NCBI GenBank assembly: GCA_025267735.1 | Contig: CM046307.1 | Span: 62,001 to 126,000 of the forward strand | Reading direction: 5' to 3' | Origin: Mactra quadrangularis | Lineage: Eukaryota > Mollusca > Bivalvia > Venerida > Mactridae | DNA: 64,000 nucleotides | Shown here: positions 44,447 through 58,300 of the stretch, one piece after another | How the letters are laid out: every line of letters starts with the position of its first letter | Position numbering within the stretch: position 1 is the stretch's first letter | Program-made: the position numbers and the translations under genes | Notes under the pieces: generated by a model | The model's database searches: none | Told to the model about the DNA's origin: nothing | The model's input: only the letters and a program-made list of their open reading frames with translations

Positions 44447-44964
44447 AGGCAAGGGAGTACAAGTGCCGTATTATACCTCTGCTACAATTACTTGCGGAGC
44501 TTCTGGGCTGAAGCGACGTTTTGAAATACGTGTACTCTTTATTTTCACAACTATTTTGTCTAAACGTAAACATATTTCAAAATGCTACTAAAGGGGCACC
44601 GTAATTATTCAACACAGCAGCATATTTAATATTCATTAATATAATAAAAGGCCTCAGACTTTTATTAATATTATTTTGTCTGCGCGACGCATGAACGGAG
44701 TTCATATCAGTTAATAATAGCAGTAATATACATGTATGTACAAATAGAAAACTTGGTAATTTGGAAATTCTGTTAATCAAAATGCTAGGATACCATGACA
44801 TCGCAGGAAACATGTAAAATGAAAACATAAGTCTGGTCGAAATATGATCGGAATTCCTCATGTTGTAGCATAGTTGCTATTTCATTTGTAAAATACCACC
44901 AAAACACAATTCTCTGTCAATATACTTGCATATGAATCCTTCTTGACCATCGACGAAGTTTATT

Positions 44965-45212
44965 TATTTATGCTGGGTTTAACACCATGTCAACACATTT
45001 TTTAGGTTATGTTACGGCGTCCAACGCACTTAACCTAGCTTTCCTGGACCCCTTGTCTATAACCAGTACTTACATACCCGTTCACAAGACCGGAAACTTC
45101 TCCATATATCTTATTAATGGAAGAAAATTGACATTATTCATATTATTGTCAAATTTTCATGGAAGGATGGGATTCGAACCCGTACCTCATTCAGGACACC
45201 ATCGATGATGTG
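44965..45212 (-). mobile_element. SINE family 2, minus strand
   Basis: Plus-strand sequence from TGGGTTTAACACCATGTCAA through CGGAAACTTCTCCATATATC to GGGATTCGAACCCGTACCTC is the reverse complement of family 2, including box B. Confidence 0.85.
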
Positions 45213-47121
45213 AGATAGGTTTAGGGATTCCAATCGTTCCCCGAGGTTGTAGCGTAATTATAATCATAACCTTTTAAGTCCATTTTTATACGAGCATTTT
45301 TATACATTTTGGTAAACACCAATGAAGACCCTTAATTAAAAAACGTTTCCTATATTCACTGGAAGAACGGAGGTCAAACTTTGCAGAATAGACCTGATTA
45401 TTTCAAGAGCCAGTCAAATCAATCTGGGACCCAAGAGTTACGTTTCTTAGACTATTCGACGAGTACATCGTATCATTCGTATGGCATTTTGGACAAATTA
45501 CTTTTTTAGAATGGCAAAGGGTTAAAGTAAATAAGTTTGCAAAAAAAACAGCGGACAATTTATTCCATCATAATTTCAATAATTCATTACTCCGTGCCAG
45601 CTTTTATTTCAATTTGCAAGTCAAATAAAGTCAGAAATATTTGTGGGATCGTCTGCTCAGTGTTTCATGAAAGCACGCGAGGACACGCGTGTCGTTTCCT
45701 TGCACAAAACACTATTGTAATAATTACCATCTCTTTCTATGACCGTATTTCGTTATTCATCCTTGTATTTGCATCTCAGTCAACTTCTCTGGGATTGCAG
45801 CTTTTGCAAAACTAATAAAACTTAAAGCCCCCGTTTATCAACAGTAACGCCGTTTTTTTGGCTGCATAGAAAATAGACATTAATCTATTTCAAACGCCAC
45901 TAATGAACAATATTTTTAATACATCCTAGCGCAAAATGTTTTACGAAATCTTTAAAGTTATATTTTCTTTAATCCAAAAGCTGCTTAAATTTCTAAAGTT
46001 ACTATATGCATGTTTTGACGCAAAGAAAGGTGACCTTAATAATACAGGAACTCTCATAAAATGTGTTACATTAATCCAGTGTGTTATTGCCTGATAACAC
46101 GAAATTTTAATGATTCCATAATTACATTGGCATTCATTGGCTTCAGCATTAAAAACATTGAACAATATCGAAAGGAAATATGACATCAGACATGCATGAC
46201 ATGAAATGCAACAGAGGGCATTATCTGAAAGAAAAATCCAGCAGATTTTCTTGCTAGCCTTAATCTTTATCACCTTGATGAGAATTACATTGTACTTTTT
46301 GACGTCAACGGCTAGGTTTAAAAAAGTTAAACAACAACAAACCAAAACAAAAACAACAACAACTTCGTTTACAACTACAGGTCGTCGACTTAAACATTGC
46401 GTATGTAAACACAGCCAGTTTCAATACACACCAATATTTAGGGGTGAACTATTTTTACAATTTTATAGTTACTTAGTTTTCTCTTATTTTATGAACATAT
46501 TATAATATAAAAATTACAATATGCTTATACACTATTTAAAATAAATGTCAACTATCAAAATGGTATGCTTAAATCAGTGAAATGCTGTTCATGGATCAGC
46601 TTATTCTCTATTTAGTGGGCAAGTCCATTGTTTAAAGTACAAAAACAAGCATGACCTAGAATACGACCTGTAATGTCTATCTTAATTCCATAATTCATAT
46701 TGTTTTTGTTTTGTGTATTCCTATTGAAAGATGTTAGTTTCATATATCTATACAAAAATGAATTTCAGCTTGTTATATGTCATCAAACATACATTGCCTT
46801 TCCTATATCCTGTTTAATACCTGTTTATATACATAATTATGTACATTTTTTTTTCTCTTTTTAATTAGTAAGCGTTTTGCCATATATATTAATCATGCAC
46901 GCTATTCTTATATATTTAAATTGCATATGCGTTTTTTTACAAGAACTTGAAATTTAATTTTAATTAGAGTTTATAATTGTATTTCGCCATATTTTTCTAA
47001 GGCATTCTGGACTATATTAACACTGGCGCAATAAATTAGTAAATATTTTATTACAACTGAGGCGATATACCTTTTTCGACGAAAGGCATCAAATAGAAAG
47101 TTCTGGAGGTCGTACAGTTAG
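45213..47121. other. Intergenic, no gene seen
   Basis: AT-rich, no recognised element. The plus-strand frame at 46206-46505 is rich in Lys, Gln and Thr from a CAA/ACA tract and is not convincing as a gene. Confidence 0.5.
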
Positions 47122-47129
47122 GTTCCCAG

Positions 47130-47580
47130 TAGGGCTGCGGAGAGTATCCGAGTACTCGGATATTCGCGATTCCGACCAGAATATCGAATACGAATATTCG
47201 TCACGTTCGAAATCGTCGGATCGCGATCTTTTTTTGGAAACATTATGAAAGAACATTTTCAACTTTATGAACTGGAAATGCCTCGCATTTCTAATAAAAA
47301 CTTTAAATTATGTAGGGACCTAATTACCTAGGTTAAAATTTTGATGATACACATTTGAACAAAAATGTTATCACTGAAATACCCACAAAACGTCTGGTAA
47401 TAGATATGTTTTGAGTTCATGTTTTCCTTATAATAAAAGCTTCTGTAATTGATTACTTAGTTTTATTATTATATGAATTCCGGTATGCTTCTCTATTAAC
47501 AAGTGATTGTAATCGTGAATCGCTACACATAAATCGTGGTTCGTTTCGGATCGCCACTTGCTCAACCATCCACAGCCCTA
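47130..47580. mobile_element. hAT-like MITE family H, copy 2 (opposite orientation)
   Basis: 451 bp, TAGGGCTGCGG to CACAGCCCTA, flanked by GTTCCCAG and GTCCCCAG (8 bp, one mismatch). It is the reverse complement of copy 1 along its whole length. Confidence 0.9.
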
Positions 47581-48899
47581 GTCCCCAGCTTTGTTAGCGG
47601 TTGATCTAGGATTTTATATATAGAATCCCTGGTTCGATGAAGGCGCTTTTCGTTACTGAACTCAGTGCTAGAAATAGTATTTCTTCTACATTATATGGTA
47701 CAACCTCACTTATCTGAACTCTGGGAAATCCGTACTTTCTTTAAATACGTACGTTTGTCTTTTGGGGTGCTTTTTGACCATCGGAATACAAACTAAGTGA
47801 AAAAGCTGTATAATCCGATTTTCGTTGGATCTTAAGGTAATCGTATAGATATCATACGGACCTCAAATATATAAGGTATTACTTGCGGTACAATTTCGCT
47901 TCGATTTATATATTCGGGATAACTTGTTGCAAGTCAGAATACGGTAAATCTACATCATTTTGTAATTCATGATTTTGAGAGAAATCAATTTTTGTTTGTA
48001 CCGTGTCAGTTTATACAGGCGGAAACCCCAAATATTATTTGATTTCCGAATTATCGTCTTTGGCTCACATTACTCAATGTTGTATTGTTAAATATTATTA
48101 AACTGTCAGTGGCGCATACATTAATCCCGTTGATTTAAATACTTACTACAGTACTTCTATACTCACGGTTTATTAACAGTCAGTGATGTTAGTGTATGCC
48201 TTACTTACAGTCGAATAAAATTTAACATTTTAACATAGGCACGCGCGTTTTCACGTTATATTTAACATGACATCATCTATGTTTCAATATTTAACACATA
48301 CACGGCTGTTATAATTTACCCCCTTATTTATAGAACTTAATGGGGAACTTATTCATTTGTCATTGTTAGAATCAGAATAACATACAGTTTTTCTATAGTG
48401 TGTCGAAAGATAAAACACAGACACTTGTTTTGGTGTGCTTATTAAATAACTTGCGCTAAAGCACTCGATATCTTATTTTGGCACTTCAAAACAAAATATA
48501 GACAACTGTGTTATTTCTTAAAAAACATACATGTATAGTAGATATATCTATTCAATAAAAAACTCAAAATAAAGAAAAGACAACTAGGAACTCTTCTTAG
48601 AGTATGATATATGTATTTATTTGATATATATGTACTTTGATGATATAAAATATACAAATTATGACAATATGACAAAAATAATGAAATACGTCAATGCTCA
48701 ATGTATGTATGTATATATATAATGAGGCCAGCTCATTATTCGTCATCATTACATCTAAACAAAACAAATGTCAACTACAACATCATTTTAAAATATTTTC
48801 TACCATCTCTAGTCTGTATATATGGCGTATATTCTATATTTATCAACCAGCCCTTATGCATACATTAAACTTTGGTATTTTAGTCTCCAGACTTTAATT

Positions 48900-48963
48900 C
48901 AATCTCTCATACAGACTTGTCGATCCAGCACTGTAAGGATCGACAACTCTGTATAAGAGATTG
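48900..48963. repeat. 64-bp hairpin
   Basis: CAATCTCTCATACAGACTTG plus TCGATCC pairs with GGATCGACAACTCTGTATAA plus GAGATTG around a loop of about 11 bases. It could be a short MITE end fusion or a transcribed hairpin. Confidence 0.65.
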
Positions 48964-49497
48964 ACTTTTATTAGGACTTTAAATAGTTTATTGCTATAGC
49001 ATAAACAGTCATTGTCTAAACCGACTAGTCTGGACTTGCAGATAGCGAAACTTGATTGGTGGAAATTGCTTATTTTATAGGCACGGCCTCATGGGTTAGT
49101 TGATAGTTTTGCCTTTTGCTAAATAACATGAAAGATAGAAGAAACAATGACCTAAGATAAAATACTGTTGTAAGTTGCAATTAATAGATCTAGACCGATT
49201 ATTTTTAATTGTATCCCATGTTATTAATGCATTAAAGAAACTCTTTTTTCAATACCAAACTGGCAAGTGAACTTATTTGGACATGTTGATAAATATGGGC
49301 TGTAAGCAATAGACAAAGGACTGTTACATACTCATGTACATAAACAGTAAGAACACAGATAAAAGTTAGAACCTCAAGAAAATAGTGCGATTAATACATC
49401 GTAATGTCTCACTAAACTTGCTTTCATCGTTCGACGTCACAAAACGCTCATCAATCGTTTGACCGGGACATGATTTTCGAATTGATTGATCGAGAGC

Positions 49498-49897
49498 TAA
49501 TCTCCGTAAACAGATATCCTGTAGAGCGTTGTCGTACAGGAGCTCTACTTTCTCCGTGGAAGGTCATGTCGAGATGAACTTTGTTCCGACCAATCAATGC
49601 GTAGCTTTCATCTAGACGAAAACACTATTAATCGTATTTTGATTTCGTAATTTCTATTTTTAGACCAAGTTTTGCATGCTAATTTAACAGCGGTATTATT
49701 CACAGTCTGCGATTGGGCGCCTCATTTCAAATTGCGTGACGTAGACGATGTAAACAAGTTAGGTATCATAACAATTTCGTCATGAATATTATGATGAGAA
49801 AAGGTCGCCGGAACGTGATCTTCGTTTGGAAAAGGCCAGATCTAAATTAGCGAGTATACGCGAGCGGAAAATTTTAGATCGGGATTTAATCAGATTA
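49498..49897. mobile_element. Mutator-like MITE family M, copy 1
   Basis: 400 bp from TAATCTCCGTAAACAG to TTTAATCAGATTA, with the 9-bp duplication ATCGAGAGC (49489-49497, 49898-49906). The end repeats are short and imperfect. It matches copy 2 in inverse over its whole length. Confidence 0.85.
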
Positions 49898-50876
49898 ATC
49901 GAGAGCAAGAGATCTTGCTTAAACGCTTGTAGATGATTTTTAGATGGTAAAAAACAAACAATGTACACATAAATAAATGATTTTTTCATAATTATATTTG
50001 ATGAAGTTGTGAAAATATACACTTGCTTCAATTCCTGCACATTATCCTTTGTGAAAGCTCTTAAATTATGCTTCCACATATATACTAGCAACCGATGCGA
50101 TAATGATAATTTATGTACTGTATATACACGTCATATTTTATTATAGCATTTCTTTTTAAATATTCTAGTCAATTTAAAATGTTTTGTCATATTTAAAATC
50201 GAATGCAGCATTAATTTCGAAAATTATTAATAAAAGCTAGTCTGCTCCTACAATGCAATATTCAAAATGGCAAGATGATTTCAAAACGAGGTTGCGCCCA
50301 CAACGAGGCTCGGCGCGCATCTCAACTGGAATAGAACACATAATAGAAACTTCTTTTTGTTTTTATCACACAAATATACAAGTTACCTTTAAACGGAAAA
50401 GCAAAATGTTTCCTCATAAAATGTAGCACCATAGGGAATATCATTTTTTTCACCGGGAAAATATATAAATGACATAATAAACAAAAAAAAACACTAAAAT
50501 TTTTACACCTCATAACTAAAAGCATTTCATACAAAATAAAGTCACGTGAATTGTTTCCGCCAATAACCAGAGTTTACGATAAGAGTCGTGTCTAAATAAA
50601 GACATAAATTTCAATGAGTCTTAATTAACTGCTTTTAGTCTTTTGAAAACTGCTATATTCGTCGTCAATGTAAAATAAGTTTTCTCCAGTTCGACGGAAA
50701 AGAACGGAGTGTTCCGATCAGTGGCGAAATCGGTAATTTCACATAATCTAATGTTGTGTGAAATAATTTCAGTAAAACATAGATTATTTTACATGCTTTT
50801 AAAGTAACAATATAAAACATCTCATATTCTCATAAATTAAGAATTGGTCCAGGTGATTTCTATTCTAGCATAAAAT

Positions 50877-51240
50877 CAGGGGTGTGGAATTGAAGTTTTT
50901 TCCCAACTTGTCCACGGACAAGTCAACTTTGGAAGTCAACCCGCGCGGATTGAAAATCCACTTGCCTAGAAGTTCAATACTCAAAAAAAATATGAATAAC
51001 TATGATATAAAATACATTCTAACAGTAATAATAATAGTTGATTATGTTGATAATTAAACAATTCACTGTTGAGTATGATTGAAATATTGAGACATCTACA
51101 TTATCAAGAATCGCTATGTTAATATGCTTACAGCTACAAAATATAACTTGTCCACGGACAAGCTGGGTGGAAATATTTACTTGTCCGCAGACATAAATGT
51201 ACGAGTCGGACAAGTCGGTCATTGGAATTCCACACCTCTG
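50877..51240. mobile_element. hAT-like MITE with CAGGGGTGTGGAATT ends
   Basis: CAGGGGTGTGGAATT at the left and AATTCCACACCTCTG at the right differ at one base. The interior has two copies of the palindrome ACTTGTCCACGGACAAG and variants of ACTTGTCCGCAGACA. No clean target duplication is seen. Confidence 0.7.
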
Positions 51241-52048
51241 AAAGTATTACATTGCATTAAAAAAGTTAACAACAAAAAAAAACCACGTGACTTTCTCGTC
51301 ACTGGTTCTCGTATTTTTATGCACTTTCTGAAATCCCAAATTTAAATAAAACAATCAGCGCTTGGCTGTGACATTGTCATTAAGTGATCTGTACTTTACA
51401 TGTCAGGTGAACTTTTACTACAATCATTAAAATGCAAGACACAAACTTAATAAAAAATCAAGTCTTTTATAAAATCAAGGTTTGTCAAATACAAATTTGA
51501 AATGCCACTAAATTACATGTACTACTAAAAACATGCGCTGACTTGATGAACTTTTAGTTTTTATAGATTTTTTTGAATAATAAAATCTGAGTAATCATTT
51601 TTGAGATCATGCCAAATAAGGAATGAAATAAAATCTAAAACTAGCACGTGACCTGGTTAACGAAACAAAGCATTTCCACGAACTTATGTACAATTCAGAA
51701 ATGCAGGCACATGAAAAAAAATGAAGATTACTTTAATCAAGCAAAATGATAAAACATTTGTGTAACAAATAAAACAATAATTGGACTGTACATGTACAGA
51801 CATATTCACGTAACAGAAACGGTATATAATGCTTCTTTGGTTTTGGTACGACCATATTATTTGTGAAGCAAAGAGTACTATATAAAACACAGTAAAATTT
51901 TCTTTGCTGGGTACAAATTTAGTTTCAACATGGTATATTTTCAGCAGAAAGTTCCGTCAGAAATACGCACTGAGCACTTCAGACAATACACAACAAATAT
52001 GTAGTTTTAGACAATAAAAAACTTATATATCGGCGTAACATTGACATT

Positions 52049-52396
52049 TTAAGCAAGTTGGCTCAGTCTTGTATCGCCATTGGTCGATGAACCACGTGCT
52101 GTTGACGTCATACATCTCGCGCTAGTTTGTGATCGTCTGAGATAGGACTGTCCTTTGATGCAAGCGAGCACGGATTGTTTGAATCCATCCCTGAAGTTCT
52201 TGGACATGAAAGCGTACACAAAAGGGTTGACACAGCTGTTAGCATACGACAGGAGATGGAATATCATCCTGATTGGTTTCAATATACCCATGTTAAGGTA
52301 ATCCAGATGACCAAAGGCTACAAGGACATTGTTGACCAGTACTGGTGTCCAGCATACAGCAAACAAAATGACCACAATGATCAACATCATGACAAC
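52049..52396 (-). CDS. GPCR terminal exon: TM6, TM7, helix 8, C-terminal tail
   Basis: The acceptor is read on the minus strand as TTTATGTTTCAG before GTTGTCATG. The exon encodes VVMMLIIVVILFAVCWTP (TM6), a short loop 3, HLLSYANSCVNPFVYAF (TM7), MSKNFRDGFKQSVLACIKG (helix 8 with a Cys that may be palmitoylated) and a tail rich in Ser, Thr and Arg, likely phosphorylation sites. The stop is TAA at 52051-52049. Confidence 0.9.
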   Translation of the reverse strand, partial: VVMMLIIVVILFAVCWTPVLVNNVLVAFGHLDYLNMGILKPIRMIFHLLSYANSCVNPFVYAFMSKNFRDGFKQSVLACIKGQSYLRRSQTSARCMTSTARGSSTNGDTRLSQLA

Positions 52397-55300
52397 CTGA
52401 AACATAAAACAAAGATCACTATCAGAATAGCAGATGGCTTTTTACATTTCCTTATCTCAAGAATTCAATGTACCAATGACACGTGACTTTTCGTGATTGG
52501 TGTAGGTAAAAATATCAACCTTTTTACTTTCGCAGCCCGTATTATCAAGCGTCTAACGACCGATTTTACTCGTAAATCCTTCTATATTGTTATGTAAAAT
52601 TATCGTAAGATTTTTGATAATATGCTGCTCAGCTTTCTTTTTTGAGTTACGTGGAATACTCGCTCCTCCTGTGAAGTATACTATAAGTGGAAGGCTTACG
52701 GGGGAAATATGTTCACTGTACTGTTTTGCTTTAGTGCAACGACGAGATGAAACATTAAAAAATTAAGCCGTTTTACGTTACAAAATAAATATTTTACATA
52801 CGGGTTACTTATTCCAGGGAGCGGGCGGCCACTTTACGTTTATCCTATTCAAATGGTGAAGTAATAAAAAGGTTATACACGTAGAAGATAACCTGCTTTG
52901 ACTGTCATTTGTTTTGAAATTTTGATCAACACCAATCACAAAAAGTCCCGCGGTATAAGCACCATGGATCTATTCGTGTGTTTTTTATTCACAGGCGGCC
53001 GACACAGTCCCGATTAAAACTATAAAGGTTTTGATTAAGGACCGTGTCGACCGTTTTTATTGATATGTTTTGGTTTATTTAGACTTTATGTTTTTTTAAA
53101 TATATTTATAACTAAATCGCGTTGACAAGTCTACTATCACTATCTCTGAAGATGTTTAGATTCTTTAGTTTCAAGCTTATCTTCACGCTAATGTTTTTGT
53201 ATGATTTGCATGAAAATTCCTTGAATTTTGGTCTTTAAATACGTAGTTCATTCGATTCTTCTCAAAAGTCTTTGTTGCAAAGTTTGTACTTTTCTGGGAA
53301 AAGTCATCGATCTGCCTCGTTTGCATTGTTTATTTTTTATTTCATTTAATCTGATAAGCAGCTGGGTGAGTTTATTGAACCAATTTCCATTCATCTCTAG
53401 GGCGCAAATGACAATATCAGTGCTTTTTAATAATTAATTACAATTGCACTAGAAAATACATTAGATTTTTTAAATTTCAATTAAGAGAGAGCAAAACTTT
53501 AGAGTTCTTTCAGTTTTTACGAGTAATACCAATGACTTTTAAAGACAAAAGAAACGTTGTATTTCATTCGGCGTAGTTGAAACCTATAAATTCTTCGAGA
53601 AATGAAACATTCATTGACATCTTGATTAAATTGTTCTGCTGTAATTCTCCGTGACTATTTGATTATACTTAAAAAATACAGAAAAAACTAGCCATGCTCG
53701 AACTGACAGTCTTTTGATATGGAAAAAGTGAACTGACGGCAGTAACGGTTCACCACTATGTAAGCTTGTTGTATGATCGGGTAATATTCATAAAACTAAC
53801 CTATCTAGTAAAATCATGCAGTTGGTGGGGTGTGCTATAGTAAATCCGGGGGGTAGATTCGATTCCAACAAACCACTTTTGAGTTTAAACTACGAAGAAC
53901 TGCGTCGTACAGTTGCGAAAGTGATCGCTTTGGACTTGTTCCAAGACAATGTCTAGAGGTCTAAACCTCTTAAGGCATTAAATCCCTAACTAAAAACTAT
54001 GATTTGTGACAGCCAATCTGATTAAAACCCGATCTATAATTTTACCGCTCGCATACTCGCTAATTTAGATATGGCCTTTTCCAAACGAAGGTCACGTTCA
54101 GGTGACCTTTTCTCATCATAATATTCATGACGAAATTGTTATGATACGTTAACTTGTTTACATCGTCTACGTCACGCAATTTGAAATGAGCCACCCAATC
54201 GCAGACTGTGAATAATACCGCTGTTAAATTTGCATGCAAACATTGGTCTAAAAATAGAAATTACGAAATCAAAATGTGATTAATAGTGTTTTCGTCTAGA
54301 TGAAAGCTACGCATTGATTGGTCGACACAAAGTTCATCTCGACGTGACCTTGCATTGACTAAGTAGAGATCCAGTACGACAACGCTAGTAGAACAGGATC
54401 TCTGTTTACGGAGATTATGTGACAGCTAAATAATTCTAAAAATATTCATATTTGTTTCTACATCGTATTTCTAAACTTTTTAACATGTTAGCTATTTTGA
54501 TAATGTCAACATAGAATTTAATGGACACATTAACAATTATTCTATTTTCATATGCTATGGAGGTATTTACTAAGTCTTGTTAAAAGTTTTTGTCAAATAT
54601 TTTTGAAATTGTAAGTTTTGTACTAAATCTAACCCATTTAAAATGGTTAACATATTGTAATGAATAAAAAATAATTATCATGTTTTGAAAGCTATTATCA
54701 TACTTTCACAAAATTAATTTTAACCGTGAGTGGCGTTAGGAACAGTATACTTTAAAAGGACACTAAGTTGATTGACTGATCACTGAGGTATGGATAAAAT
54801 CATCTCGACGAATAGCGAAAAGCGCCATGAAATTGAATCGCAACATAAAGAAACTTGCTTTTTTGTAAGGTTAACAAGAACTCGGGCATTAATTTTAGAA
54901 TGATTGATTCACACTTAACAACTTCTTATTTGAATTCTTAGCTTTCATTTCTACGTTTTTACTGTTGTAATCATTTGGGTTTTTTTATTAATTTGTCATA
55001 CGTCTGATCGAAATTAGCGTCATTTGAATTCCAGACTCTGTTTAAATGAAAACATTCAAAATAGTCAAATACTAGGGTCAACTTGCTTGCGTAAGCCGCT
55101 AGTACTGGCCTTTAAATGGTATTTATTCTTTGGTTAGAAAACACGCAATGTTCATAGAATTTATTTAAGTATACTTATAGTGTTTTCTATAATCTATCCC
55201 TCACTCGGCTGTGTTCATTTTGAAGTTCGTTTATTTCAAATGGGTATAAAATTGTTCCAATCTTATCAAATATTCGCATGACGAAGTTCAATTACCAAGT

Positions 55301-58300
55301 GCCAATACCGCACCTACTTTATCTTTTTCCCGCTTGACCAAGTTTGTTTTAAAAATACATTCCAAAATACATTACATTTAGTCTAGGATATGAAGTAACT
55401 GAGGGGATAAAGTCAGTTTATTTACGAGCACCATGGTAATGTGGCTCATTGCACAATCTCACACGAAAGGGATTTTGTCCACTTTCTGACTACAAAACGC
55501 TAGTTTAGTTTTTATCATAAAAAGGAAGCATAATTAAGCGCAAAGGCAGCAATTGAGCATAAGTGTTGGAGAACGCGCATTTAAGAGAGCAATATTTAGC
55601 CGAATGATTTTCACGATATGTTTTTTTTTTACTTTAGCTGACACAATGCTTTTTGCGAAATTTTGAAATATAACTTTTTGTTTGTTTACAAGGGGTTCGT
55701 TTTTCTCACTGACACTGTACAAACTACTTGCTGATTTCATTATTATCACAGATAACCCTAGACCTCTATGTGATTGTATTTTAATGACTTCAGACGAAAA
55801 AAGACTGAGTAGGGTGACAGACAGCTAGCCTACCAGTAATGAATATAGCAAATTACTAAAGCTATCGTACACGCATCAACTGCTACAGACAAATTAATAC
55901 TGTCTATTATAATGAGTCTTGTTCACATGTTTAACCCCTCTTTTATCAATCCCTTCAGTTATATCACGATGTCTGAGACACATTACTAGACCATTGAACA
56001 CTGATAATAAATGTCTGATACCAGAATTTAGACGTGATTTCATCATGATTCCACTCTGAACTTATGGCGTCAAGTGTTTCACAATATTTTTGTTTTGTTT
56101 GTTTGTTTTTTGGTTGGGTTTAATGCCATAGCAACACATTGTATAGGTCATATAACGGCGGTCAGTCAACCTACTCACTCCTCCTGGAAAGGCTAAATCT
56201 CTTGATTTAGCTGTTGACCAACTACTAAGCACATACTTTCGTCAGTGACTGATAACTGGAGAATGAGCGTAGAAATAATTTCATGACCGATCTCCACGAA
56301 AGTATACCCCGCCCGGGAATCGAAATTACGACCCCTCGATCAGTAGACTTGCGTGCTACCAACAGAGCAAACCGGGCGGCTTTCAGAATTTTGTTTATAA
56401 ATACATGTAGTATTGTAGTTAGAAAACGCGCGACAAAGTGTATCAATTAAGAAAACAGTAGAATTCCGAGTGAATTTTACGGTCTAGTTTTGGTCATCTG
56501 AATAAAAAAAGCGATAATAAATCTTGAATTTAAATTTGAAACCTTTATTAAGGCGTGATTTTAAAACTTTTTTTCCATTCGGAACACCTCGATCATTTAT
56601 TGAATGAATAATCTTGGAAGGTTTCCTGGGTTCCCCCGAGACTATTGGGTTTTTACTACATATGCAAGGCGAAGCACGAAACGGTTATGCAAAATAGTTC
56701 TTGTCGAAAACACATATACGGCTTCGTAAATACATTTCTTATTATATATATGTGGCTTTATGTTGTCTAGTGGATATCATTGAATCCGTCAATCGTGTAG
56801 TTCATATTTATGGGCAAAAATGAGACATTTATCACCGCCTAAACAATCGTCGATTTGTTAACTTCAACACCGCTTTGTTTGGGCATGTGACCCAAAGGGA
56901 ATTCCAAAATGGCGTCTAAATATGTCCGAGGTTATTCCTATAGAATGACCGAGGAGTTGCGAATGATATTTTTTTCCACTCTGTAGTTATGGCGTCGAGT
57001 GTTTCACAACGATATCAGTTTAATTAAGTTTTGCTTAACATTCTGGAAAAATGAATATTAGCATTGAGTAGTGGATACAATAAATTGTTTACACAGAGCA
57101 AGATGTAAGTTAAATCCTCGTAAATTTACTTCTCGTTCACTGAGTGCGAGAATAAACGAGACGATGTCAATACAAGTTGAGAATATTTAAACAAAAGTAA
57201 ATTAATCAAACTAAGCACATATGATATACAAACGTAGAAGTAATTGATTTATCTTACACATCTAACATGCATTCTGAAGTTATATGTACTTGAGGAACGC
57301 TTCCAATTTGTTCAAAATGTCAGATAGTTTTGATTCATTTACATGCTAATAATGTTAAAGCGTGGTATGAGCAGAATTGTACGTAACCCCTTAAATGACA
57401 TTTTGGAATATTTTTTTTAATTTTCACACTTATTTCGTTTCAACGTAATATTATTTCGTTAAGACGGAATAATATTTCGTAAATATGAAAAATGTTGCCT
57501 AAAAACGAAAAGATTATTTCGTTTAAACCGGTAATATTATTTCGTAAAAACGAAATCATAGTTCGAAAAAAAAAAGAATTTACAATGTATATTAAAACAG
57601 TATTAAAATGTTTTATTTGGGACTCCGTAGAAAGGACTATTACACTTATAAATATTTCTTTATGATTTAAAGTAATTTTATTTTGATTTTACGCTTTTTT
57701 ACAATTATTTATTTAGTTATCAACTGGTGCCAAATGACCATATTTCCAAGTGCTTTCTTTCACACGTACTTCCTTACCATTCATCAAGAAGCATACAACT
57801 TCACTTGTATGAAAAGTCAGAGTTATTGCCCATTTTTCATGGAAGGATATGTCTGTCATGGAATCGAACTCATCGTCGGTTATCCCACAATACATTACTT
57901 TGCTATGTTGTGTTATGTACCGTGGGGCATTTGGTTAGCAAAATCTTGTAATCATGAATAATAAATGAGGCAGTTTCATTGGTTCCGCAAGGAAACCACT
58001 GCGAAGACTAGCCAATTAAATTACGAAACCATTTTTTAAAGATAAATATGTGCGTTGGTTACTATTTAAAGTAAAAAAAAAACACCGTATGACATCATTG
58101 TTATCGAAGAGTTACATGCGATTTCATTGGAAGAAGATTGGTCTCCCCTGCCTCGTGCATATTCATGAAAACGAAATTTTGACAGTCAATTAGCCCGCGT
58201 TACGTATGGAGTGTAACGAAAGAAAGTATTGTGGTTGCAGATGATTCGAACTTAGAATCTCCGGACTTATAGTCAAGCGTCTTTACTACTGAGTATTTTA

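Noticed and set aside
46206..46505. Lys/Gln/Thr-rich plus-strand frame
   Set aside because: Composition reflects a CAA/ACA tract; no domain, splice sites or start context.
52175..52486. Plus-strand frame opposite GPCR TM6-TM7
   Set aside because: Antisense shadow of a well-supported GPCR exon.
57683..57961. 92-residue plus-strand frame
   Set aside because: It overlaps a probable decayed SINE on the opposite strand and lies in the GPCR intron with no motif.
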